In this document: positions 8,283-16,545 of the stretch, piece by piece
Position numbering within the stretch: position 1 is the stretch's first letter
How the letters are laid out: the number at the start of each line of letters is the position of its first letter
Assembly (NCBI GenBank): GCA_947086925.1
Contig: CAMUAL010000002.1
Location: forward strand, 1 to 64,000
DNA: 64,000 nucleotides
Direction of reading: 5' to 3'
From: an uncultured Clostridia bacterium
GTDB taxonomy: Bacteria > Bacillota > Clostridia > Christensenellales > Pumilibacteraceae
Made by a program: the position numbers and the translations under genes
The notes under the pieces: model-generated
Told to the model about the DNA's origin: nothing
What the model saw: only the letters and a program-made list of their open reading frames with translations
Databases searched by the model: none

Positions 8283-8996
8283 ATGGAAAACGAACCCGTT
8301 ATTCTTTACGAGGACAATCAGATAATCGTGGCGGTAAAGCCGCATAACGTCCCCACGCAGGAGGACAGCAGCGGCGACCCGGATTTTCTGAACATCATTA
8401 AAGAATACGTTAAAATAAAATACAACAAGCCGGGCAATGCTTTTATAGGGCTTGTTCACAGGCTCGACCGCCCCACGGGAGGGGTTATGGTGTTTGCCCG
8501 CAACAGCAAAGCCGCCGAACGTCTTACCAAACAAATTCAAGCCGGCGAAATGACAAAAAAGTATCTTGCGGTTACGGTGGGAACTCCGCGCGACATGCGT
8601 GCGCGCCTCGGCGATTGGCTTGTTAAAAACGAAAAGGAAAACACTGTTACCGTGTCGGTGGCAAAGGTAGAGGGCGCGAAGTTCGCCGAGCTCGATTACA
8701 AGGTGCTCGAATACAATTCGAAAGTCGCTTTACTCGATGTGAATTTGTATACGGGACGAAGTCATCAGATACGCGCGCAGTTAGCCAACATAGGCAATCC
8801 CGTGTTCGGCGACGCAAAGTACGGCGGCGATACGATAGCAAAGGGTTACAACCTTGCGCTTTGGGCGTATCAGCTTACATTCAGTCATCCCACTACAAAA
8901 CAAACTATGGTATTTAAGGTATTTCCTCCGCTTGAAAAGAATCCTTGGAAGCTGTTTCAGGTGGAAAAATATATCAATACGGTTAAACCCGAATAA
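8283..8996 (+). CDS. RluA-family pseudouridine synthase
   Basis: The protein isomerises uridine to pseudouridine in structured RNA (rRNA or tRNA). It carries the family motif GLVHRLDRPTGGVMVFAR near residues 57-74, where the Asp of HRLD is the catalytic nucleophile. The frame is open from 8202, but the ATG at 8283 follows AAGGAAAAAGAA and gives the normal N-terminus (VILYEDNQIIVAVKP), 237 residues. The upstream extension is just the repeat-bearing spacer. There is no S4 domain, so it belongs to the short RluA group, and the target position cannot be read from sequence. Confidence 0.9.
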   Translation: MENEPVILYEDNQIIVAVKPHNVPTQEDSSGDPDFLNIIKEYVKIKYNKPGNAFIGLVHRLDRPTGGVMVFARNSKAAERLTKQIQAGEMTKKYLAVTVGTPRDMRARLGDWLVKNEKENTVTVSVAKVEGAKFAELDYKVLEYNSKVALLDVNLYTGRSHQIRAQLANIGNPVFGDAKYGGDTIAKGYNLALWAYQLTFSHPTTKQTMVFKVFPPLEKNPWKLFQVEKYINTVKPE

Positions 8997-9016
8997 AATC
9001 AAAGGAGCAAATATTT

Positions 9017-10537
9017 ATGTTAATTTATCCCTCGGTAGAGAGTTTACTCTACTACGCACAAGCTCACTTACTGCTTGACGATTTAGACGTGATTTGGGCG
9101 CGCAATCTTATTTTGGACGAGCTTAAATTGCACGATTACGTTCAGTACGAAGTGGACTACGATGCAATCGAAGCACTCGACCGCCCCGATTCCGTAATAG
9201 AACCTCTTGTTTCTTATGCGGTTGAAAACGGCATAATAACCGAAGACAAGCGCGAATACTTTGCGGGCAAGCTCATGAACATTGTTTGCAAGCGTCCTGC
9301 GGAAATAACCGACATGTTCGGCGACTTGCACCGCAAGAACCCGCAAAAAGCATTCGACTGGCTGTATGATTACGGCATTAAAAGCGATTACATCAAGCTC
9401 GGCAAAATAAGCGAAAACATCAAGTGGGAGGCAAAGGGCACTCGCGGCAAACTCGAAATAACGGTTAATACATGCCGTCCCGAAAAAGACAACCGCGAAA
9501 CCGCCGCCGCACTTAAAAATCAGAAAAGCGAATATCCCGCGTGCAGTATATGCAAGGAAAACGAGGGTTACGCGTACGGCGGTCAGATACGTCAAACGCT
9601 TCGCACCGTTCCCGTTACCTTAGGCGGCGAAGAATGGTTTTGGCAGTTTTCGCCGTATGCCTACTTTAATCAGCACGGCATTGCGGTGAACGGCGAACAC
9701 GTACCCATGAAAGTGGATGCTTCCACAATAGAAAAGCTTTTCGATTTTGTCGATTTTATGCCGAATTACTTTATAGGCTGTAATGCGGCGCTTCCGAGAA
9801 TCGGCGGCAGCGTTCTTACGCACGACCATTTTCAGGGCGGGGCAAAGGTAATGCCCATGCATAAGGCTCCCGCGCGCATAAAACTCAAAAACAAAGAGTA
9901 TCCGTATATAGACATGTGCATTGTCGATTGGTACAATTCGGTGCTTCGCCTCAGTTGTTCGAACCGCGAAAAACTTATCGAGTTTGCCGCGAAAGTAAAC
10001 GACGCATGGGCGTCTTACAGCGACGAGAGCGTAGACATAATAGCCGAAACGAGCGAAAAACACAATGCAATCACGCCCATTGTGCGCCGCGCCGACGATA
10101 AATACGTTTTGGAAATTATACTGCGCAACAACCGCACCACAAAGGAGTATCCCGACGGCATATTCCACGCTCACCCCGAGTACCATAACATTAAAAGCGA
10201 AAGCATAGGGCTTATCGAGGCAATGGGTTTGTTTGTGCTTCCCGGAAGACTCGCAAAACAGATTGCCGAAATCGAAAAGTATGTTACCAAAGAGGAAAAA
10301 TACAACGAATCCAAGCTTTCGCCCGATATGCAGTGTCACAAGGCAATGATAGAACGCATTTTAAAAGCATCGGGTTCGGGCAAACTTGTTCCCGCCGAGG
10401 CAAAGCTTAACGTAAGAGACGAAATTAACCGCATATGCGAAGAAATCCTTGTGAACACGGCGGTTTTCAAGTCCGACGAAAAAGGAAAAGCCGCGTTTAT
10501 GAAATTCCTTGCAACTCTCGGCATAGAAGAAAAGTAA
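9017..10537 (+). CDS. galT: UTP/UDP-glucose-hexose-1-phosphate uridylyltransferase, class II
   Basis: Leloir-pathway enzyme exchanging galactose 1-phosphate with UDP-glucose. At 506 residues it matches the long class II form of Bacillota rather than the 350-residue enterobacterial form. The GIAVNGEHVPMK block near 215-228 and the LTHDHFQGG motif near 265 (the histidine-containing active-site region) are clear. AAAGGAG lies before the ATG. It is the last gene of the ileS operon and ends at a strong terminator. There is no galK or galE next to it in the window. Confidence 0.93.
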   Translation: MLIYPSVESLLYYAQAHLLLDDLDVIWARNLILDELKLHDYVQYEVDYDAIEALDRPDSVIEPLVSYAVENGIITEDKREYFAGKLMNIVCKRPAEITDMFGDLHRKNPQKAFDWLYDYGIKSDYIKLGKISENIKWEAKGTRGKLEITVNTCRPEKDNRETAAALKNQKSEYPACSICKENEGYAYGGQIRQTLRTVPVTLGGEEWFWQFSPYAYFNQHGIAVNGEHVPMKVDASTIEKLFDFVDFMPNYFIGCNAALPRIGGSVLTHDHFQGGAKVMPMHKAPARIKLKNKEYPYIDMCIVDWYNSVLRLSCSNREKLIEFAAKVNDAWASYSDESVDIIAETSEKHNAITPIVRRADDKYVLEIILRNNRTTKEYPDGIFHAHPEYHNIKSESIGLIEAMGLFVLPGRLAKQIAEIEKYVTKEEKYNESKLSPDMQCHKAMIERILKASGSGKLVPAEAKLNVRDEINRICEEILVNTAVFKSDEKGKAAFMKFLATLGIEEK

Positions 10538-10604
10538 CGGCAGCGGTAATAAATTCTGAGTAACAGGTTAAGGTTTGACGTAAAAAAAGCAGAATTTGAC
10601 AAAG

Positions 10605-10632
10605 GGCAACGGTATTGACTCGTTGCCTTTTT
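10605..10632 (+). terminator. Intrinsic terminator after galT
   Basis: GGCAACG (10605-10611) pairs with CGTTGCC (10621-10627), followed by TTTTT. The loop contains the -35 box of the next promoter. Confidence 0.8.
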
Positions 10633-10644
10633 GCATGTTACAAT
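10615..10644 (+). promoter_or_regulatory. Promoter of the NlpC/P60 lipoprotein gene
   Basis: TTGACT at 10615-10620 and TACAAT at 10639-10644 with an 18-base spacer. The -35 box lies in the loop of the galT terminator and the predicted transcription start (about 10651) is beyond the T tract, so new transcripts escape the hairpin. Confidence 0.7.
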
Positions 10645-10674
10645 TTGTCCGAAAATACATCGGAGAAAGTAACT

Positions 10675-11568
10675 ATGAAAAAAATCATGTGTGTAATTTT
10701 TGCCGCAGTAATGAGCATGGTTATGTACGGATGCGGAAAATCCGACAACGTAAATGCGGGCGCAACTCCGCCCGATATATCTGACGAGCCGCAACTTCCT
10801 ACATATCCCGAAGTTCCCGAGAACCCCGAAGTTCCCGAAGAACCTAATGAACCCGCACCGGAAGACCCCGCACCCGAGCCTCCCGCGCCGGAAGACCCCG
10901 CACCCGAGCCTCCCGCGCCGGAAGAACCCAAACCCGCAACCGATTCGCTGATAATGTCTACGGTAAACGGGCTTAACATACGGAGCGGAGCGGGCACGAG
11001 CTATTCGTCTATCGGCGTTATGGATAAATCCGATATGGTAATGCCCGTGCGCAAGGCGGGGAGTTGGTACGAAATTCTCTATAAAAATACGGTGGGTTAT
11101 GTTTCGGCATCTTACGTTAAAACCGTTGAATTTTCAATGGCAAGCGGTTCGGTTGAAAAAGTAATCACCGAAGGAAAAAAGCTTTTGGGTATTCCGTACG
11201 TATTCGGCGCGCCAAGGTACCATTGGGGCAACGGCGCGCTTAATACAGCTTTTACTGGCAAAAGCTACGATTGCTCGTCGCTCATGCAGTACATATTCAA
11301 AACAGGAGCAAACGTGAATCTTGCAATGACGTCGCGCGAACAGAGTTTGCAAGGCGCATACGTGCCCAAAAATCAGATTAAACGCGGCGACCTGCTGTTT
11401 TTTACAAACGATTCGCGTTACAACAATACGGGAATAGAGCGTATAGGTCACGTGGCTTTGTACCTCGGCGATAACATTATTCTGCACACCGCGTCGGATT
11501 ATGCCGTGATAGAACCCATAAGCGCAAAACGCGACAGCTATTTCATAACCGCGCGCCGTGTTATATAA
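10675..11568 (+). CDS. SH3b-NlpC/P60 cell-wall hydrolase lipoprotein
   Basis: A probable peptidoglycan endopeptidase anchored outside the membrane. The ATG at 10675 follows CGGAGAAAG and gives a lipoprotein signal peptide with Cys in VMYGC near residue 20. A Pro/Glu/Ala linker with an exact 30-base duplication follows, then an SH3b domain (about residues 91-152, with GLNIRSGAGTSYSSIGV) and an NlpC/P60 domain (about 165-297). The catalytic triad is visible as Cys200 (DCSSL), His259 (GHVALYLG) and His271. It has its own promoter nested in the galT terminator. The specific bond cut is not shown; family members usually cleave D-Glu-diamino-acid links. Confidence 0.92.
   Translation: MKKIMCVIFAAVMSMVMYGCGKSDNVNAGATPPDISDEPQLPTYPEVPENPEVPEEPNEPAPEDPAPEPPAPEDPAPEPPAPEEPKPATDSLIMSTVNGLNIRSGAGTSYSSIGVMDKSDMVMPVRKAGSWYEILYKNTVGYVSASYVKTVEFSMASGSVEKVITEGKKLLGIPYVFGAPRYHWGNGALNTAFTGKSYDCSSLMQYIFKTGANVNLAMTSREQSLQGAYVPKNQIKRGDLLFFTNDSRYNNTGIERIGHVALYLGDNIILHTASDYAVIEPISAKRDSYFITARRVI
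10861..10920 (+). repeat. Exact 30-base tandem duplication in a coding region
   Basis: Two identical 30-base copies, 10861-10890 and 10891-10920, each encoding ten residues (EDPAPEPPAP) of the Pro-rich linker of the SH3b-NlpC lipoprotein. Copy number could vary between strains by slippage. Confidence 0.95.
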
Positions 11569-11590
11569 ATAAAGTAAAGTTTATCTGCGG

Positions 11591-11619
11591 TTGACACGTT
11601 TATTACTCTGTGGTATAAT
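11591..11619 (+). promoter_or_regulatory. Full-consensus promoter of the GH99-like gene
   Basis: TTGACA at 11591-11596 and TATAAT at 11614-11619 with a 17-base spacer, predicted start near 11626. Confidence 0.85.
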
Positions 11620-11633
11620 GGCAATACGGTATA

Positions 11634-11643
11634 TACACGTGTA
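11634..11643. promoter_or_regulatory. Candidate operator palindrome
   Basis: TACACGTGTA is a perfect ten-base palindrome just downstream of the predicted transcription start and before the ribosome site. A repressor bound there would block transcription. A related ACACGTGT lies at 49508-49515, before another glycan-locus gene. Confidence 0.35.
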
Positions 11644-11667
11644 CGCGTGCCGATGGAGGAAAACGCT

Positions 11668-13761
11668 GTGAAAAAAACCGCAATTATGCTTTCATTGATA
11701 TTGGCTGTTATAATGGCACTCTCGGGTTGCGGATTTACGCGTACTCCGAGCGACGACGGCACGGGTTCGGGAACGGGTATCGGCTCGGGAACGGGTTCGG
11801 GCGAAGGCTCGGGAACGGACGACGGTTCTGATGACAATGACGACGACGATGAAAAGGACGATTTTAAAATAGAAATAGGCGACGAAAACGCTCCTACATT
11901 TTATTATACGCCCGACGGCGATTTGTCGGGCGACGATTCGGATAAAAACCTTACTCTCGGTAAGTTGACCGCAACCGACGATTACAACCGAAGTTTCGGT
12001 TACACCGACGGATTCGACGAAGATAAATACGTGTGTCTGTTTTATTTTACATGGCTCGGACAGCATGCGAGCGAAATGACGGGCGAGTATGACATAACAA
12101 AGCTCATGAGCAACGTAAGCAGCAACGTGGAGTTGTGGACTTTAAATACCGCCGCTACGCCCATGAATCAGTATCATTATTGGGGCGAACCGCTTTACGG
12201 ATACTACAACAGTCTCGACCCGTGGGTAATACGCAAGCACGTAGAGCTGTTTATATCGGCGGGAATAGACGTGCTTGTGTTCGACGCGACCAACGGCTAT
12301 TGCTATTTCGAGGTAATAGAGCAAATAGCGAACGTGCTCAGAGAGTACCAAAACGACGGTTGGCGCGTACCCAAATTCATGTTTTACACCAACACGAATT
12401 CAAATGCAACCGTGCGTAAGCTGTACTCGGGCACGGGCAACGCATATGCGAATCCGTTTGAGCGCGACGGATTTTACCGCTCGGGGAACTTCCGCGATTT
12501 GTGGTTTTGTCCCGACGGCAAGCCGCAAATAATTGCGGTAAGAAGCGAACTCGATTCCGATATGCTGAACTACTTCGACGTGTGGGAATCTATGTGGCCC
12601 GCCGAAACCAACGTGACGCAAGTGTCGGAAAACTACTTGAATCACGGATTTCCGTGGATGGATTGGAGCAGTTCGGGCAACGGCAAAGGCGAGCAAAAGC
12701 TTGTGGGGCAGAGCCGCGGCGGAGTTGTGAATATATCGGTGGCTCAGCATAACCGCGCGCCGTTTTCAAACGCAGTAAACAATCACAATTCCATGAACAC
12801 GGCATACGAGTCGGAAAACATGTGGGGCAGAGGATACTCGGCAACGGGCGGTGCCGACCACTCGGACGACGCAATAAACAGCGGCGTAAATTACGAGGAG
12901 GAGTGGCAGGTTGCGATACGCAAAAATCCCAAATACGCGTTTGTAACGGGTTGGAACGAGTGGGTTGCGTTGAAACTTTCGGGCGGAAACGCGCCGTATC
13001 AGTGGGGTACGTATTTCGTCGATACGGTAACGCGCGAGTATAGCCGCGACATAGAGATGATGAAGGGCGGCTATGCCGATAACTTTTACTTGCAGACCGT
13101 ACGCAATATCCGCGATTATAAGGGTAATTCGGGCAGTATGGATGCGGTGAGCGGCAAAAGCATAAATATTAAAAACGGTCTAAATCAGTGGAACGGCGTA
13201 AAAAGCGTATATAAAGATTTTACGGTTACGGCAACTGATTACAGACATGCCGCAAACCGCGACTACGTAAGCTTTTCTGGCAGTACCGTGTATAAAGACG
13301 ATTCCATGCGCAACGACGTGCGCGAAATACGCGTAACGCACGACGGCGAAAATATTTATTTTTTAATCGAGTGCGTAAACGACATTGCGGGCAAGCCTAC
13401 TGCCGAAAACAATAACTTTATGAATCTTCTTATAGGCGTAGAAGGGCAGAACGGCGGATTTGTGGGCGACTTCGGCTATATCGTAAACCGACTGTCATCG
13501 TTTAGCGGCGACTGCGGGGTGGAGCGGATTACGGACGACGACTACAAACCTACGGGCGTAGGTTCGTTTACTCTCGGCGGAAAATATATGCAGTTTGCGA
13601 TTCCGTTAAGCGCGCTGAACATACGCCGCGGCGAAGATTTTACCGTAAGTTTCAAAGTTTCCGATAACGTGACCGACATAGGCGATATATCTTCGTATTA
13701 TGTATCGGGCGAATGTGCGCCGATTGGCAGGCTTGCGTATATTTACAAAGCAAAGGTATAA
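11668..13761 (+). CDS. GH99-like secreted lipoprotein
   Basis: A 697-residue lipoprotein. The GTG at 11668 is preferred because GGAGGA lies seven bases before it; it yields a signal peptide with the lipobox ALSGC. A Gly/Ser/Thr then Asp-rich linker follows. The catalytic region has KYVCLFYFTWLGQ, YHYWGEPLYGYYNSLDPWV and GWNEW near 427-431, the pattern of GH99/GH71-like TIM barrels and WbsX-type proteins (a xWNEW block with a conserved acid). The C-terminal 180 residues look like a CBM9/DOMON-type sugar-binding sandwich ending in GECAPIGRLAYIYK. Two paralogues lie at 29648 and 31688. The substrate is unknown; an endo-acting role on an alpha-linked glycan is an inference from the fold. Confidence 0.7.
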   Translation: MKKTAIMLSLILAVIMALSGCGFTRTPSDDGTGSGTGIGSGTGSGEGSGTDDGSDDNDDDDEKDDFKIEIGDENAPTFYYTPDGDLSGDDSDKNLTLGKLTATDDYNRSFGYTDGFDEDKYVCLFYFTWLGQHASEMTGEYDITKLMSNVSSNVELWTLNTAATPMNQYHYWGEPLYGYYNSLDPWVIRKHVELFISAGIDVLVFDATNGYCYFEVIEQIANVLREYQNDGWRVPKFMFYTNTNSNATVRKLYSGTGNAYANPFERDGFYRSGNFRDLWFCPDGKPQIIAVRSELDSDMLNYFDVWESMWPAETNVTQVSENYLNHGFPWMDWSSSGNGKGEQKLVGQSRGGVVNISVAQHNRAPFSNAVNNHNSMNTAYESENMWGRGYSATGGADHSDDAINSGVNYEEEWQVAIRKNPKYAFVTGWNEWVALKLSGGNAPYQWGTYFVDTVTREYSRDIEMMKGGYADNFYLQTVRNIRDYKGNSGSMDAVSGKSINIKNGLNQWNGVKSVYKDFTVTATDYRHAANRDYVSFSGSTVYKDDSMRNDVREIRVTHDGENIYFLIECVNDIAGKPTAENNNFMNLLIGVEGQNGGFVGDFGYIVNRLSSFSGDCGVERITDDDYKPTGVGSFTLGGKYMQFAIPLSALNIRRGEDFTVSFKVSDNVTDIGDISSYYVSGECAPIGRLAYIYKAKV

Positions 13762-13790
13762 ATCTTGCCCGAATTGACGATATAAATAAG

Positions 13791-13819
13791 TTGACGGAAG
13801 TGCCGCAGAGGTGTAAAAT
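13791..13819 (+). promoter_or_regulatory. Promoter of the MATE operon
   Basis: TTGACG at 13791-13796 and TAAAAT at 13814-13819 with a 17-base spacer. The predicted start (about 13826) falls in the loop of the overlapping terminator hairpin. Confidence 0.6.
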
Positions 13820-13847
13820 AAATGCTTGAAAGGGCATTTATTTTTTT
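13817..13847 (+). terminator. Terminator overlapping the MATE promoter
   Basis: AATAAATGC (13817-13825) pairs with GCATTTATT (13834-13842) and a run of seven T follows (13841-13847), ending at the MATE start codon. Transcripts from the GH99-like gene would stop here; those starting at about 13826 lack the 5' arm and would pass. Confidence 0.7.
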
Positions 13848-15326
13848 ATGGAAAAAGCAGTAAAACCTAAAAAAGCACCGGTGGATTTATGCACGCGACC
13901 GCTTCTTAAAAAAACGGTTTTATTTGCGTTGCCGCTTGTGCTTACTTCGGTTTTGCAACTTCTGTATAACGCCGCCGATATAATAGTGCTCGGCAGATGG
14001 GCGGGCGATGAGAGCGAAGCGGCGGTGGGCGCAGTGGGAAGCACGGGTGCGCTTATCAATCTTATCACGAATCTGTTTATAGGACTGAGCGTGGGCGCGC
14101 TTGCGATAGTTGCGCGGTATGTGGGCGCACGAGATAACGATAAAATTCAAAAGAGCGTTCACACGTCGCTTATAGTAAGCGTTATAGGCGGAGTGGCTGT
14201 GGGAATACTCGGCTTTTTCCTTTCGGGGAGTATGTTAAAGCTTATGAACACGCCCGAAAACGTGTTGCCGCTTTCCGCGCTTTATCTTAAAATATATTTT
14301 TGCGGCATGCCGTTTAATCTTCTTTACAACTTCGGAGCGAATGTTCTGCGTGCTTGCGGCGATACGCGCCGACCTCTTATAATACTCGCGCTTTCCGGTA
14401 TTGTGAATATCGCGCTTAATATTCTGACGGTAGCGTGTTTTAAAATGAGTGTTGCGGGCGTAGGAGTTGCCACAACGGCGGCGCAGGCGGTTAGCGCGGC
14501 GGGAGTAATAATCGCGTTGCTTTTAAGGCGCGACGCGGCTAAGCTCGTATTTAAAAAACTGCGAATACATAAGGCTTCGCTTATAGATATTATAAAAATC
14601 GGATTGCCCGCAGGTATTCAGGGCACCGTGTTTTCGTTCAGCAACGTAATTATTCAGTCGTCAATCAACGGCTTCGGCGACGTTGCCGTAACGGGAAACG
14701 CAACCGCCGCAAATATAGAAGGTTTTGTTTACGTTGCAATGAACGCCGTAGCACAGTCGTGCCTTACGGTTGCGGGGCAGAACTACGGAGCGGCAAAGTC
14801 AGAAAATATAGACCTTACGCTTATGCAGTGTCTTGTGCTTGCGTCGGGTGTGGGACTCGTGCTCGGTGTGGGCGCGTATCTTTTGGCGACTCCTCTGCTG
14901 AAATTATACGGAATAGGCGGCGACGCGCTTAGCTACGGCGCGGAACGCATGAGTATCGTATGCACGTTTTACTTTATGTGCGGCATAATGGAAGTGCTTG
15001 TTGGAGTCTTGCGAGGAATAGGGCGTTCGGTTATGCCAATGATAGTATCTGTGCTCGGCGTTGTGGGCGTGCGCATTTTATGGATTTACACGGTGTTCGA
15101 AGTCAGGCATACGCTTATTATGCTGTATATTTCGTACCCCGTGTCGTGGCTGTTCACGCTTGCCGTACATCTCATATGTTATCTTGCGGTGCGCAAAAAA
15201 ACATTTGCGCGGCTTAACGCAATGCGCGAAACGGCGGAGAAAGCCGACGCCGAGCCGAAGTCGGAGAGTATAGCCGAAGCGCCGTTTAACAGCGAAAATT
15301 TATCCGGAAAAGGAGAAAAAATATGA
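13848..15326 (+). CDS. MATE family multidrug/solute exporter
   Basis: A 492-residue, twelve-helix membrane protein of the MATE family (two MatE repeats), which exports drugs or metabolites in exchange for sodium ions or protons. The start of the first repeat is visible as PLLKKTVLFALPLVLTSVLQ and the second as LIDIIKIGLPAGIQGTVFSF near residue 245. Helix content and length are normal, with a 35-residue charged tail added. No good ribosome site precedes the ATG because a T tract abuts it. The stop overlaps the next gene (ATGA). The exported substrate cannot be read from sequence. Confidence 0.9.
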   Translation: MEKAVKPKKAPVDLCTRPLLKKTVLFALPLVLTSVLQLLYNAADIIVLGRWAGDESEAAVGAVGSTGALINLITNLFIGLSVGALAIVARYVGARDNDKIQKSVHTSLIVSVIGGVAVGILGFFLSGSMLKLMNTPENVLPLSALYLKIYFCGMPFNLLYNFGANVLRACGDTRRPLIILALSGIVNIALNILTVACFKMSVAGVGVATTAAQAVSAAGVIIALLLRRDAAKLVFKKLRIHKASLIDIIKIGLPAGIQGTVFSFSNVIIQSSINGFGDVAVTGNATAANIEGFVYVAMNAVAQSCLTVAGQNYGAAKSENIDLTLMQCLVLASGVGLVLGVGAYLLATPLLKLYGIGGDALSYGAERMSIVCTFYFMCGIMEVLVGVLRGIGRSVMPMIVSVLGVVGVRILWIYTVFEVRHTLIMLYISYPVSWLFTLAVHLICYLAVRKKTFARLNAMRETAEKADAEPKSESIAEAPFNSENLSGKGEKI

Positions 15327-16534
15327 CCGTAAGCGAATTTTTATCAAAGTCTTACACCTGCTATCATGCGGCGGAAAACTGCGCGAAAATGCTTGCAAAA
15401 GCGGGATTTGCCGATATAGACGGTAAAATAAGCGGAAATCCGAAAGGATATTTCCGTGTGCGGGGCGGCAGTGTTTTTGCGGCTCGTGCGGGCGGCAAAA
15501 GCATAAAGGTTGTGCTCAGCCACACCGATTCGCCGTGTTTGAGAGTTCGCTATAACGGCGGCGAAGTAACCGTTCTCGAAACCGAAAAGTACGGCGGAGG
15601 TCTTTTAAGGTCTTACCTCGACCGCAAAATGAAAATAGCGGGAAGGGTGATTTTAAATAACGGCGGCACGCTTGTAAGTAAGCTTGTGTGTTCCGATTTC
15701 AATGTCGTTATACCGTCGCTTGCGGTGCATTTGGGAGCGGGAGCGCATGGCGAAACTCTTGACGTTTCACGCGATATGCGCCCCGTTTTCGGCGGCAGTG
15801 AAAATCTTTACAAGACGCTCGGCGCCGAAAACGCGGTTGACTCCGACTTGTATTGCGTACCCGCCGACGAAGCGTTTAAAAGCGGAGCGCACGGCGAATA
15901 CATAAGCTGTGCGCGAATAGATAATCTTGTGAGCGTATATGCGTCGGTAAGCGCGATTATCGCGGCACAACCGAAACAAACGGTTGTGGCGGCATGTTTC
16001 AACAACGAAGAAACGGGTAGCGAAACGCGCGAAGGCGCAACCGCAGGGCTTTTGGCGGCATTCGTTTCCGACGTTTTCAAGGCGGAAAAAACGGACGCCT
16101 GCGCTGTTACCGCGCTTTCCGAAGGCTTTGCGATTTCGTGCGACGGAGCGCACGCGCTCAATAGGAATCATCCCGAGGTTTACGTAAATAATGCTCCCGT
16201 AATGGGCGGCGGAGTTGTTATAAAACGCAACGACCGCTATGCCACCGACGCGCTGACTTCTGCGGCGGTAAAAGAGATTTTCCGTCTTGCGGGAGTGCAA
16301 ACGCAAACGTATTATCACAATCCCGACATGCGTTGCGGGTCAACGATAGGACTTACCGCCGCGCACACTCTCGGGTGTCACGTGTGCGATATAGGAGTTC
16401 CGCAGCTCAGCATGCACTCGGCTTTGGAAACCGCCGCGCTTTGCGACATAGAGTCGCTTACAAAGGGACTTACGGCGTTTTACGAAACGGAAGTCACGGT
16501 TAAGAACGATACCGTTAAAATAAACGACAAATAA
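15323..16534 (+). CDS. M18 family aminopeptidase
   Basis: A cytoplasmic dinuclear-zinc aminopeptidase of the aspartyl aminopeptidase (M18) family, 403 residues, somewhat shorter than most members. The metal and catalytic blocks are visible: LSHTDSP near residue 65-71, the RIDNLVSVYA aspartate near 194, FNNEETGSETREGA near 227 with the catalytic and metal-binding glutamates, and a C-terminal LSMHSALETA histidine near 377. The start overlaps the MATE stop (ATGA), with GGAAAAGGAG before it. It is likely to trim acidic N-terminal residues from peptides. Confidence 0.9.
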   Translation: MTVSEFLSKSYTCYHAAENCAKMLAKAGFADIDGKISGNPKGYFRVRGGSVFAARAGGKSIKVVLSHTDSPCLRVRYNGGEVTVLETEKYGGGLLRSYLDRKMKIAGRVILNNGGTLVSKLVCSDFNVVIPSLAVHLGAGAHGETLDVSRDMRPVFGGSENLYKTLGAENAVDSDLYCVPADEAFKSGAHGEYISCARIDNLVSVYASVSAIIAAQPKQTVVAACFNNEETGSETREGATAGLLAAFVSDVFKAEKTDACAVTALSEGFAISCDGAHALNRNHPEVYVNNAPVMGGGVVIKRNDRYATDALTSAAVKEIFRLAGVQTQTYYHNPDMRCGSTIGLTAAHTLGCHVCDIGVPQLSMHSALETAALCDIESLTKGLTAFYETEVTVKNDTVKINDK

Positions 16535-16545
16535 AGGAACAGATT

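Noticed and set aside
12000..13761. GH99-like genes as glycosyltransferases of the WbsX type
   Set aside because: They have lipoprotein signals and a C-terminal sugar-binding domain, so they act outside the cell, where nucleotide-sugar-dependent transfer is unlikely. Not fully excluded.
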